Positions 43,969-53,800 of a stretch of 59,033 bases of DNA are shown in pieces. This stretch comes from Aquimarina mytili (GTDB lineage Bacteria > Bacteroidota > Bacteroidia > Flavobacteriales > Flavobacteriaceae). A program made the position numbers and the translations under genes. The stretch is from positions 1 to 59,033 of the forward strand of contig NZ_JAERQJ010000016.1 of the NCBI RefSeq assembly GCF_016735115.1. The letters are read 5' to 3'. The notes beneath the pieces were generated by a model. That model did not search any database and was not told the origin of the DNA. It worked only from the letters and a program-made list of their open reading frames with translations. The first letter of the stretch is position 1. Each line of letters begins with the position of its first letter.

Positions 43969-44868
43969 TTAATTGATTATGGCACTTTTTGGGATCTCTG
44001 CATTACGATATTTCCATCGCTTATGCGTCCATAAGTAATATTCTGGTTTGTTGTAAATCTGAGATTCTAGAAGATTAAGGTATTTTTTGGTGATATAATA
44101 ATCCTCACAATCTTTTGGAGTATCTGTAATGGTAATAAATTCGGCTTCGTAGTACCCTCTCTTTACTTTTTCAACTTTTAGATAAACTACCGGCATATCC
44201 ATCCGTTTTGCTATTTTTTCTCCTCCTGGATATACGGGTACCGTGATACCCATAAAATCTGTCCAGTACGTAGTATTTTTTAATCTAGGTGATTGGTCAG
44301 TTACAAGCCCATAGGCACAAAGCTTGCCTTCCATATTATCACGAGTAATTTCTCGTATTGTATTATGCTTAGCTATGAGTCGGGCATCAAAACGCCCTCT
44401 TATTTTGTGAACTAGTTGATCAAAATATTTATTTCTAAGTTTTTTGTATACTCCAACTATCGGAAAACCTCCTAAGAATTGCACCGCAATAGACCATTCA
44501 TAACTTGCGTAGTGAGCAATCAAAACCATAATGCTTTTGTTTTTTGATTCTAACGCTTGCAAGACATCTGGATTTAGAATTTTAAATCGTTTGCTTAATT
44601 CTTGTTCAGAAATAGATAAAGTTTTTACCATCTCTAAAAACATATCACACATGTGCTTATAAAATTTTTTCCGGATTTTGATAATCTCCTTTTCTGATTT
44701 TTTAGGAAAAATTAGTATTAAATTTTCGGTTACTGCTTTTTTTCTATACCCTAAAATGTGATATACAAAAACATAAACACCAGAAGAAAATATATAAAAT
44801 AAACGCCATGGTAATTTTGAAATTATCCACAATATTGGATACACCAGACGATATACTAATAACTGCAT
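43969..44868 (-). CDS. LpxL/HtrB-like acyltransferase, paralogue 3
   Basis: 299 residues with H119/E124 (AHYASYEW), start MQLLVYRLVYPILWIISKLP, and end YYLWTHKRWKYRNAE. It is the first copy transcribed; a TATCTTTG -7-type word lies just upstream (minus strand, 44897-44890), so this is where the unit is probably started. The 134-bp gap to paralogue 2 is large enough for a second promoter. All three keep the catalytic residues, so none looks dead. Confidence 0.9.
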   Translation of the reverse strand: MQLLVYRLVYPILWIISKLPWRLFYIFSSGVYVFVYHILGYRKKAVTENLILIFPKKSEKEIIKIRKKFYKHMCDMFLEMVKTLSISEQELSKRFKILNPDVLQALESKNKSIMVLIAHYASYEWSIAVQFLGGFPIVGVYKKLRNKYFDQLVHKIRGRFDARLIAKHNTIREITRDNMEGKLCAYGLVTDQSPRLKNTTYWTDFMGITVPVYPGGEKIAKRMDMPVVYLKVEKVKRGYYEAEFITITDTPKDCEDYYITKKYLNLLESQIYNKPEYYLWTHKRWKYRNAEIPKSAIIN

Positions 44869-45005
44869 TGTGAATTATTTTGAAGCTTACAAAGATAGAA
44901 TTATTCGCACTTTTAAATCTTAAACTTTTGCTAATAACACAGTCTGAAATGTTATGATTTTTTTGGGTAAAAATATATGGTATATTTGGATAAAATTATT
45001 GTAGT

Positions 45006-45656
45006 ATGGGGAACCTTGATATCGTAGTAATCATTATTATTGGTGCTAATATATTGATGTCATTAAAGGGATTTAATGACTTTTCTTTTTTTGAGCGTTA
45101 TAAATTTAATATAGGAGGTATTAGAAGAGGAGAGCAAATACGTATGCTTACATCGGGTTTTTTGCATGTAGACATGACACATTTGTTTTTTAATATGTTT
45201 ACACTGTACTTTTTTGCTCCCGTAGTACTTAGTTTTTTGGGAGATGTTAAGTTTTTAATTATTTATTTCGGTAGTTTATTTGTGGGCAACTTATTTTCGT
45301 TATTTTTTCATAAAGAAGAATATTATTATAGCGCGGTCGGTGCCAGTGGAGCTGTCTCCGGAGTAATTTATGCTGGTATTTTGTTTAGACCGGATATGAG
45401 TTTGTATTTAATGTTTATTCCTATTCCTATTCCAGCTTATGTATTTGGGATAGGATATCTACTATATTCTATTTTTGGAATGAAAAATAAAGTAGGGAAT
45501 ATTGGTCATGATGCACATTTTGGAGGTGCGGTTGGGGGGTACGTTATTACACTAATTTTAGCACCTTGGTTGTTTCAGCAAAATTTACTCATGATAGGCT
45601 TATTAGCAATACCCATTATTATTCTTTTTGTATTGCAAAGACTTGGCAAGTTGTAA
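45006..45656 (+). CDS. Rhomboid family intramembrane serine protease
   Basis: 216 residues, six membrane helices, the minimal rhomboid. The catalytic serine is S114 in GASGAVSG and the catalytic histidine is H171 in GHDAHFGGAVGG. The helix with HLFFNMFTLYFF (about 59-70) supplies the oxyanion His/Asn. The substrate is unknown; rhomboids cut single-pass membrane proteins within the bilayer. A TATATTTG word lies 17 bp before the start, with a short -33 spacer. Monocistronic with a strong terminator. Confidence 0.93.
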   Translation: MGNLDIVVIIIIGANILMSLKGFNDFSFFERYKFNIGGIRRGEQIRMLTSGFLHVDMTHLFFNMFTLYFFAPVVLSFLGDVKFLIIYFGSLFVGNLFSLFFHKEEYYYSAVGASGAVSGVIYAGILFRPDMSLYLMFIPIPIPAYVFGIGYLLYSIFGMKNKVGNIGHDAHFGGAVGGYVITLILAPWLFQQNLLMIGLLAIPIIILFVLQRLGKL

Positions 45657-45660
45657 TGAT

Positions 45661-45694
45661 AAAAAAAAGAGCCCCTATTAGGGGCTCTTTTATA
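45661..45694 (+). terminator. Terminator after the rhomboid gene
   Basis: Stem AAAGAGCCCCTA / TAGGGGCTCTTT with a 2-nt loop, flanked by A- and T-runs. Bidirectional; the convergent TlpA gene ends at 45711. Confidence 0.92.
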
Positions 45695-45710
45695 AACTTT
45701 TGACTTTATT

Positions 45711-46847
45711 TTATAAAGCTTTATTATCTAGTAATTCAGAAATTTTCTTTTCTAGTGCCGGCCCTCTTAGGTTTTTGGCGATAACATTTCCATTTTCATC
45801 TAAAATAAATGTAGCTGGTATTGATCGCACTCCGTATGCTCTTGCAATTGGATCTTGCCAGAATTGAAGGTTAGATACATGATTCCAATCTAATTTATCA
45901 TCAGCAATGGCCTTAGTCCAGGATTCTTGTTTTTTATCCAGCGATACACCAATAATATTTAATCCTTTGTTGTGATATTTGTTATACACTCTAACTACAT
46001 TTGGGTTTTCCATTCTACACGGTTTACACCACGACGCCCAGAAATCTATTATAGTAACCTTTCCCATAGATTCTTTTAAAGATAGTTTTTTTCCATCGGG
46101 GGTAGGGGCAGAAAAATCTTCGGCTGCACTACCTATATCTATTCTTTTTTGACTTGCCATTGCAACAGCGCTTGAGATAAGCCGATCAAGGTTTTTACCA
46201 AGTCGTGTTGTTTTTAGTGTATCTGGTAGTGCATCAAATTGAATTTTGGCTTCATTAGCTTTAATTGCTTTTAAATTTAAAAGATCAGTTAATGCCATTA
46301 CTGAAACCAGAGAATTCGTGTTTTTTTCGGCTAACTCTTTTCGATAGTTCTTTTCGTCCTCTATGAGTTGTTCTCTTTTGGTAGCCAGTTTTAGCGCTTT
46401 CTCAGCTTCATTTAATTTTGAAGCTATCTGATATTCATTATTTAGCTTTACTTTTTCTTCGCTATATGATTTAATAGCATTAACGTAATTAAAAAATAAT
46501 TTGTTTTCTATTCCTCCTTCAACTATTGACGACCTTAAGCTATCTTTATAAATAGTCATTTTGATTGGAGCGTCTTCTGCCAAAAATAATACATTACCAG
46601 GAATGTCCTTAAAGGTTAAATAGTTGAAGTCATTACTTTCTGGTGTGGGTAAGCTAACTTTAAATGTTCCCTTTTCAATAGTGGCAGAATCTATAATAAC
46701 CGGTCTGTTAGATTGACTAATAGCATTAACATACACTACGGTTCCATTATCAAAACCAGTTGCTTCTGCAGTTATAGAATATCCTTTTTCTTCTTTTTTA
46801 CAGGCTGCAAATAGAATAATTGTAACCAGTAATGCAATTTTTTTCAT
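45711..46847 (-). CDS. TlpA family thiol-disulfide oxidoreductase, lipoprotein
   Basis: 378 residues from ATG 46847 (an in-frame ATG at 46901 lies before the signal and is rejected). A lipobox at Cys16 (FAACK) marks a lipoprotein. An N-terminal DUF4369 domain (about 25-125), a helical linker, and a thioredoxin domain with the active CKPC (C274, C277; FWASWCKPCRMENP) and a cis-proline (SIPATFIL). It reduces or maintains thiols of envelope proteins or cytochromes. It is a complete counterpart of the cysteine-free relative at 11690-13135. Confidence 0.92.
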   Translation of the reverse strand: MKKIALLVTIILFAACKKEEKGYSITAEATGFDNGTVVYVNAISQSNRPVIIDSATIEKGTFKVSLPTPESNDFNYLTFKDIPGNVLFLAEDAPIKMTIYKDSLRSSIVEGGIENKLFFNYVNAIKSYSEEKVKLNNEYQIASKLNEAEKALKLATKREQLIEDEKNYRKELAEKNTNSLVSVMALTDLLNLKAIKANEAKIQFDALPDTLKTTRLGKNLDRLISSAVAMASQKRIDIGSAAEDFSAPTPDGKKLSLKESMGKVTIIDFWASWCKPCRMENPNVVRVYNKYHNKGLNIIGVSLDKKQESWTKAIADDKLDWNHVSNLQFWQDPIARAYGVRSIPATFILDENGNVIAKNLRGPALEKKISELLDNKAL

Positions 46848-47211
46848 GGTGTTTTCATTTTGTGGTGGGTAAAAATACAGAATACAACCTATATACTCCA
46901 AAAATTAACTTTTTGATGGGGTAATTTGTTGATACTCTTCTGTTAATAGTGTAAAAAAACGTTAAAATAAGGTAGTGATGTAACAAATGCCTATAGTATT
47001 TAGTCTAATATTTATATTGTAGTTCTTTTAAATATAGGGCTAATATTTGTTGGAGAGGTTTTTTTCGTTTTAGAGTCTAAATTTTAAAACCTTATTCGTC
47101 ATAATGTTAAACCTTGTTTTTATCTATTAACATAATTTTAATTAATTGTTAATACAATTGTATTATGCAAAGGTTTTGTATTATTTTTGTCATCACAATC
47201 GGTAAGCTATT
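46848..47211. other. Intergenic region between TlpA and GAF genes
   Basis: 364 bp, very AT-rich, between divergent genes. It contains the GAF gene promoter (47158-47189) and, for the minus strand, a probable promoter near 46865-46900. The rest has no recognisable structure beyond T- and A-runs. Confidence 0.5.
47158..47189 (+). promoter_or_regulatory. Promoter of the GAF-protein gene
   Basis: TTG (47158-47160), 21-nt spacer, TATTTTTG (47182-47189). Transcription would start about 16 bp before the ATG. Confidence 0.6.
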
Positions 47212-49575
47212 ATGAAGGTGTTAGAGCAGGATTTTCCGTTAGATATATGGATTAGCTTTTCAAAATTTTTGGAGCAGTATAGGGAGCACCTAAAAAGTGA
47301 CAATGAACTCCTTAAGCAACGTGCTGCGTATATATTATCTATTGTTGAACAATATCCAGAGTTAGAGAACGGTATAAAAGATGAAAAAAGAGTAATAGAA
47401 TTACTCCCGCAGATTGATCTTATTTTAGAGGATTCGTTCCCACAGGTGTTACAACAGAACGAGATAAAAATTGCCACGATACCATTTCATAATACAGTAT
47501 TAAAATCTACCCAACGCTATCAGAATATTATTGGGGTAGCGGGAGAAGATTTCGAACCTCAAATCAAAAACTTAGACGAAAACCATTATTATATAATGGG
47601 ATGTAGTATGATTTTGGGGAGTTATTATGGGTATAATATTGATTTTAGAAGACCATTCTTTTATGATATCCCAGATGCAATGGGTATAATGAGGCATTAT
47701 AGGATTATGTATAATGGTGATTTTATTGATATTATTAAGACGGATAAGGCTAAAGATATTACAGATGAGGATGTAGCCGAATTGTTAGATAATTTTGATA
47801 ATATCGAAATCTGGAAAGAAAAATTCCCTCCTCATAGTTGGATTTTTAAAGGTGTGGTACTGGCAAACATGTTTGATGTTACTACCGATGTTTCGTTATC
47901 CGATTTTAAAACGAGTTTAATTCGATACGACAAAACAAAAGGTGATTTTGTAGATAGTTTTCAGGAGATTTTTAGAGCAATATTTAATCTTCACGAAATC
48001 AAAGTAGGTTTTAGTAACTATTATGAAGAGGATCAAAAATTTGAGCGAGTACCTTTTAAAAATATAGATAGTTATATTCTTTATGATCAGTTTTCAGATA
48101 ATTGTAAAGATGCACTCTGTAAAGGAACATACTACTTTATGTTCGAAAAATCAACGTACTTCGCTATTTCGGATGTAAAAAAGTATCAAAAGTCTACACC
48201 TGACGAAAAGATGTATAAAAATTTAGTTTCTCAGGGTATTAATAGTGCAATTATTGCTCCTATTAAAAGTGAAGGAAAGTTGTTAGGGATTCTAGAGATA
48301 GTTTCTCCTAATGTTCAGGAATTAAATAGTATTAACGCTAATAAGCTTCAGGATGTAATGCCTTATTTGGTAGATTCTGTATTACGTTCTAAGTCTAAAG
48401 CAGAAAATGAATTAGAACTTATAATTCAGCAAGAATGTACATCTATCCATCCTAGTGTTCATTGGAAATTTAGACAAGAAGCAAGACAATTTATGCGTGC
48501 TATGGTTGAAGAAAAACCTGTGTCGTTTAAAGAAGTAGTTTTTGAAGATGTATATCCTTTGTATGGGCAAATCGATATTAAAGGTTCTTCTGATGCTAGA
48601 AATCATGCCATACAAAAGGATTTAGTGCTTCAGCTCAATGGAATCTCTAAGGTCATCAACAAAATTATAGAATCAGACCCTATGCCGATATACGAGCAAC
48701 TGAAGTATAGAACGAATAGATATGTTGATTCTATTACCGAGCAGTTGCAAGTAGATAGTGAGCAGAAAATTATAAACTTTATTAAAAAAGAGATCACACC
48801 TTTATTCAAACATCTTAAGAAGAAGAATGAAGAGTTAAATATGCTCATTGGAGAATATAATGATCTGTTAGATAAAGGTTTGAAAACAGTATATAAGCAT
48901 CGCAAGGCGTATGACGAATCTGTTATGCTTATCAATAAAAAGATGGCTGCTTTGTTGGATCAAAAACAAGATGAAGCTCAAGGGATGTATCCGCATTATT
49001 TTGAACGTTTTAAATCTGATGGAGTAGAACATAATATGTATATAGGTGAGTCTATTACAAAGCATGATAGTTTTAATAAGGTGTATTTGTATAATCTTAG
49101 ACTATGGCAGTTGCAGGTAATGTGCGAAATGGAAAATGCATATTATCAAATGAAAAAGGATCTACCTGTTGCTTTAGATGTAGCGTCAATGGTATTAGTT
49201 TTTAATGCGTCATTATCGGTAAGGTTTAGAATGGATGAAAAACGTTTTGATGTGGATGGAACGTATAATGCAAGATATGAGGTAGTTAAGAAACGAGTTG
49301 ATAAGTCCATGATAAAAGGAACAGATCAACGCGTTACTGAAAAAGGAAAATTGGTCATCATCTATTCTCAGCGAACAGATGAAAGAGAATATATCAAGTA
49401 CTTAAATTTTTTACAATCCAAAAATTATCTCGAGGAAGAGATAGAAATTGTAGAATTAGATGATCTCCAGGGAGTGACCGGTTTGAAGGCATTGCGTGTA
49501 AATATTCTTTATCACAAAAACGAACAGGATAAAGAGTTTTATACCTATGAAGATCTTATGAAAGAACTTAATTAG
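47212..49575 (+). CDS. GAF domain protein of unknown function
   Basis: 787 residues, no signal peptide or membrane helix. Features: an N-terminal helical part with a start MKVLEQDFPLDIWISFSKFLEQ, a middle segment with a GAF-like fold (about 250-400; FDNCKDALCKGTYYFMFEKSTYFAISDVKK ... IIAPIKSEGKLLGILEIVS), a helical region around 480-590 including a coiled coil (IKKEITPLFKHLKKKNEELNMLIGEYNDLL), and a C-terminal RNA/protein-binding-like end. GAF domains bind small ligands such as cyclic nucleotides or other effectors. The family is common in Flavobacteriia and lacks a role. It ends at a terminator and is convergent with the HD-PycTM gene. Confidence 0.7.
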   Translation: MKVLEQDFPLDIWISFSKFLEQYREHLKSDNELLKQRAAYILSIVEQYPELENGIKDEKRVIELLPQIDLILEDSFPQVLQQNEIKIATIPFHNTVLKSTQRYQNIIGVAGEDFEPQIKNLDENHYYIMGCSMILGSYYGYNIDFRRPFFYDIPDAMGIMRHYRIMYNGDFIDIIKTDKAKDITDEDVAELLDNFDNIEIWKEKFPPHSWIFKGVVLANMFDVTTDVSLSDFKTSLIRYDKTKGDFVDSFQEIFRAIFNLHEIKVGFSNYYEEDQKFERVPFKNIDSYILYDQFSDNCKDALCKGTYYFMFEKSTYFAISDVKKYQKSTPDEKMYKNLVSQGINSAIIAPIKSEGKLLGILEIVSPNVQELNSINANKLQDVMPYLVDSVLRSKSKAENELELIIQQECTSIHPSVHWKFRQEARQFMRAMVEEKPVSFKEVVFEDVYPLYGQIDIKGSSDARNHAIQKDLVLQLNGISKVINKIIESDPMPIYEQLKYRTNRYVDSITEQLQVDSEQKIINFIKKEITPLFKHLKKKNEELNMLIGEYNDLLDKGLKTVYKHRKAYDESVMLINKKMAALLDQKQDEAQGMYPHYFERFKSDGVEHNMYIGESITKHDSFNKVYLYNLRLWQLQVMCEMENAYYQMKKDLPVALDVASMVLVFNASLSVRFRMDEKRFDVDGTYNARYEVVKKRVDKSMIKGTDQRVTEKGKLVIIYSQRTDEREYIKYLNFLQSKNYLEEEIEIVELDDLQGVTGLKALRVNILYHKNEQDKEFYTYEDLMKELN

Positions 49576-49597
49576 TAGTTACTTAATATTATATTAT

Positions 49598-49622
49598 ATC
49601 CCGCTCACTAGCGGGATTTTTT
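49598..49622 (+). terminator. Terminator after the GAF-protein gene
   Basis: Perfect 8-bp stem ATCCCGCT / AGCGGGAT with a 4-nt loop and six T. The convergent HD-PycTM gene ends at 49631. Confidence 0.92.
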
Positions 49623-49630
49623 ATACTTTA

Positions 49631-50812
49631 TTATTGAAGGGTGTTAAAGGCTATGATAAAAGAAATTACAGATGAAACAATTCCTATCATGAATACCGTA
49701 TACGTAATCCGTAATATCTTATACTTTTTGTGAAGTACCTTGCCAAGAAAATAAAGATCTTTAATCATAGTATCATAAATGTAATCCTTGTCATTCATAA
49801 GCTCTGACATAGCCCATTTATATTCTGCTAATGGCATTTTATGAAAATTACCAAAAAACAATAAGTTCACTTTTTTCTCTTCAATTTCTTTTCTGGTAAA
49901 TTCGCCACTAGTAACATTTGGTCTTGTTGCCAATACCGACAATACAATAGACGCAATACTAAACATTAAAAAGATAAGAGTAGGGTAGATTAGATATTGA
50001 TTTGATGGATTGTCTAATTTAGGAATCAAATTTGACAAGGCCAGTGAGATGATAATTGCATTTACAGATAGAAGTATGTTGGCTTTTGTATCTGCAATAT
50101 CACTTAATTTCAGGTGATTTCTAAGTGTCACTCTAAATAGAGTTTGTATTCCTTTTTCTGGGCTTTCTTCCCGATACAATTTTTTTAATTTCTCCTTCTG
50201 TTTTTTCTTTTCTTTTTTTAATCTTGTTTGCTCTTCGAGCATTTTTGTCAGATTTTCTTCTTTTTTCGGTCCCCAGTTATCTTTAGCATAATCGGTGTAA
50301 TAGTGATGTTTGTTTTGAAATAAGTCGATATTAGCCTTTAACCATTCTGAAGAATCGAGATCTTTTATATTATTTAATTTAAACTCTCGCCTTAAAAGTT
50401 CACTAGTCTCACCATAATAATCTTTGGCAAAATGTGAAGCATCTGCATCCCTGATGATTTCTTCCATAAGATCAGTTGGTTTATGCTCCATTTTTGTTGC
50501 CATAATCTGTTTAGAAACTTTATTGATAATATCTTTTGAAGCATTTTGCGCTATCAAAAAATCTTTGGCAATCTCTACACTATGTTCCTCATGATTTATA
50601 GAACTTTTTGAGTATCCTGTATCATGTAATAGAGCGGTTAATAATAAAACTTCTTCATCTTCATCAGATATATTGATGCTATCAATAATTTCTTTTGTAC
50701 TTTTAAATACTCTTTTGGTGTGATCATAATTATGATACATACATGAGTTAGGAAGCTCTTTGTCAAAGAGCTCAGAAACAAAATGTTCAGTTTTTTCTAA
50801 TAAGGAAGACAT
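49631..50812 (-). CDS. HD-domain phosphohydrolase fused to a Pycsar-type membrane effector domain (PycTM)
   Basis: 393 residues. N-terminal HD domain: H27, H31 (YHNYDHTKRV), the H63-D64 pair (LLHDTGYS), H77 and D124 (RDADASHF), so the metal site is complete. A charged coiled linker (about 183-215) leads to a PycTM-type domain: TKANILLSVNAIIISLAL (helix about 246-263), YLIYPTLIFLMFSIASIVLSVLA (about 274-295), the RPNV/FFGNFHKM segment, and a last helix at about 370-389. PycTM effectors, known from Pycsar anti-phage systems, open membranes on binding cyclic CMP/UMP. No cyclase is adjacent. Divergent from the Omp85 protein, 56 bp apart. Confidence 0.85.
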   Translation of the reverse strand: MSSLLEKTEHFVSELFDKELPNSCMYHNYDHTKRVFKSTKEIIDSINISDEDEEVLLLTALLHDTGYSKSSINHEEHSVEIAKDFLIAQNASKDIINKVSKQIMATKMEHKPTDLMEEIIRDADASHFAKDYYGETSELLRREFKLNNIKDLDSSEWLKANIDLFQNKHHYYTDYAKDNWGPKKEENLTKMLEEQTRLKKEKKKQKEKLKKLYREESPEKGIQTLFRVTLRNHLKLSDIADTKANILLSVNAIIISLALSNLIPKLDNPSNQYLIYPTLIFLMFSIASIVLSVLATRPNVTSGEFTRKEIEEKKVNLLFFGNFHKMPLAEYKWAMSELMNDKDYIYDTMIKDLYFLGKVLHKKYKILRITYTVFMIGIVSSVISFIIAFNTLQ

Positions 50813-50868
50813 ATTTGTAATTTTTCAATAACCAAAATAATTAAAAAAAAGAGATTGTACTGCAAACA

Positions 50869-53800
50869 ATGAATAAATATAATAAGATTCTAATTATTTG
50901 TGTAGCATTATTACTTAGTTCATGTGCTACATATTCTCCTAAATATAAAGTCGAAAATTTTAATACAACATTACCAACAAAAAAAATAGATAAAACATTT
51001 TATTTGGTGGGAGATGCTGGTTATGCTAGAATGAAAGAGAGTACAAAGGGATTGTCTATTCTCAAAAAGGTAATAGATACGGCCAAAACCAAAGATGACT
51101 ATCTTATATTTTTAGGAGATAATATTTACCCCAAAGGAATGCCAGAAGAAGGGACTAATCAAAGACCTTTGGCAGAACATAGAATTAATGCTCAAGTAGA
51201 TGCCGCGCAAGGTTTTGAGGGCAATGTACTTTTTATCCCAGGAAATCATGATTGGTATACTAGTGGAGTGGTTGGCCTAAAGAGAGAAGAAAAGTATGTC
51301 AATCAGAAATTAGACAACAAAGAATCGTTTGTACCTGCTAAAGGATGTCCTTTAGAAAGTGTAAAAATTAATGATCAAGTGCATTTATTGATCATAGATA
51401 CCCAGTGGTATCTAGCAAATTGGGATAAAAACCCTACAATCAATGATGATTGTGAAATTAAAACCAGAGAAAAATTCTTTCAGGAGATCGAAGGAGAGTT
51501 CAAAAAACATAGTAAGAAAACTATTTTGGTAGCCATGCATCATCCTATGTTTACCAATGGACCTCATGGAGGAAAATATAGTTTTGATAAACATATTTTT
51601 CCTTCAAAGAAAAAAATACCACTTCCTGTTTTGGGATCATTAGCTGTCCAAATTCGTTCGCAGGGAGGTGTTACGGCTCAAGATATATCTAATACTCATT
51701 ATAATAAATTTATGAGAAGATTAGCTACTATGGCTAGAAGTGTAGATAGAGTGATTTTTGCATCTGGCCATGAGCATTCTTTACAGTATATTGATAATGA
51801 TGGTCTTAAACAAATCCTGTCTGGTTCAGGATCTAAAGTGTCATCTGCATCTTTAGGGAAACATGGATTATTTTCATATCCAGGGCAAGGTTTTGCAGTG
51901 TTAGATGTTTTTACAGATGGATCTTCTAATGTACGTTATTATGGTAATGAAGATGGAGTAGCAAAACTAGTATATCAGACCGAAGTACATCCTAAAGAGG
52001 AAGAATACGATTTTAGTGGGGTTTCTTCTTCTTTTGATAGTGAAGCGTCGGCTTCAATTTATGATAAAAAAGAAGTAGAAAAATCTGGATTTCATAAACT
52101 AATGTGGGGTGATCATTACAGAGATGTCTACGGAAAAGAGATTAAAGTACCTGTTGCTACGTTGGATACATTAATGGGTGGTTTAACAATTGACCGACAG
52201 GGTGGAGGACAGGTGACAAGATCTTTGCGCCTCATAGATAGTACAGGTAGACAGTATGGACTAAAGGCAATGCGAAAGAGTGCGACACAGTTCTTGCAAA
52301 AAGGAGCATTTAAATATACATATGTTGACGATGATTTTGATAATACCCTTACAGAAAGTGTACTTTCTGACTTTTATACTTCTAGCTATCCGTATGCATT
52401 TTTAGCTGTTGGTGGATTGGCAGATGCTATCGGAGTGTATCATACAAATCCAAAATTATATTACATTCCTAAACATCCCGCATTAGGCAAATACAATGAG
52501 AATTTTGGTGATGAAATCTATTTTTTAGAAGAAAGACCAATGAAAGAGCATGGTCAAGAAGTTTCATTTGGAAAACCCGATGATATTGAGAGTACAGATG
52601 ATGTATTGAGTAAGTTAAGAAAAGATGAAGAGTATCAGATAGATGAAAAAAACTATATAAGAGCAAGGTTATTTGATATGATTCTTGGGGATTGGGACCG
52701 CCATCCTGATCAATGGAGATGGTCACAATTTAATACCAAAGATGGAAAAATTTTCAGGCCTATACCCAGAGATAGAGATCAAGTATTCTGTAATTATGAT
52801 GGGGCAATTCTCAGTATCTTAAAGTTTGTTTCACCATTATCCCGAAAGTTTCAAGTGTATAATGAAGAGCTTAAAAAAGTAAGGTGGATAAACCTATCCG
52901 GAATGCGATTAGATAAAGCATTGATTCAAAATTCTGGAAAAGAAGTGTGGTTAGAAGAAGCTAAACATATCAAAGACAATCTTACCGATCAGGACATAGA
53001 AGAAGCTTTTGGAAATATTCCAGTAGAGCTTCAAGACAATACTATAGAAAAAATCAAAGGGTTTCTTAAAGCACGAAGAAACCAAATAGAAGATATTGCC
53101 AATCGCTATGCTTCTTATCTTTCAAAGTATGTTATTATTAAAGGAACTGATAAAGATGATCTTTTTGAGATAATAAGAGAGGATAATAAGACAAGGGTTA
53201 AAGTTTCTAGAATTAAAAAAGGAGAATCACAAAAACCATACACCAATAAGGTATTTTCATCTAAAGAAACAAAAGAAATTTGGATATATGGATTGGATGA
53301 TGATGATGAGTTTGTTATTAGTGGAAAGGGTAGAAACCCAATTCGCATAAAAATTGTTGGAGGACAAAACAATGATGTTTATACTATTGAAAATGGAAGA
53401 AAAATAAAAGTGTATGATCATAAATCTAAACCCAATACTATAAAGAAGAAAGGTGGCGCAAAATTTAGATTTAGTAATATTTACGATTATAATGTATATG
53501 ATTATAATAAGTTTATTAATAAAACAAATGTAATTGCTCCTTTTATTGGTTTTAACCCAGATGACGGACTTAATATAAATCTTACTGATACATATACAGT
53601 TTATGGGTTTAAAAATGACCCATACCACAGTAAGCATAGGTTTAGTGCAGCGTATTATTTTCAAACAGAAGGGTATGATATGTCCTATTCTGGTGAGTTT
53701 ATGAATACATTTGGTAATTGGAATTTTCTATTAAGCGGAAAATATACTAGTGAAAATTTTGCTCAAAACTTTTTTGGGTTTGGTAATAATACAATCAATC

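Noticed and set aside
49631..50812. Complete Pycsar anti-phage system
   Set aside because: No adjacent nucleotidyl cyclase; the effector is fused to an HD domain and lies among core genes, so a defence island is not supported.
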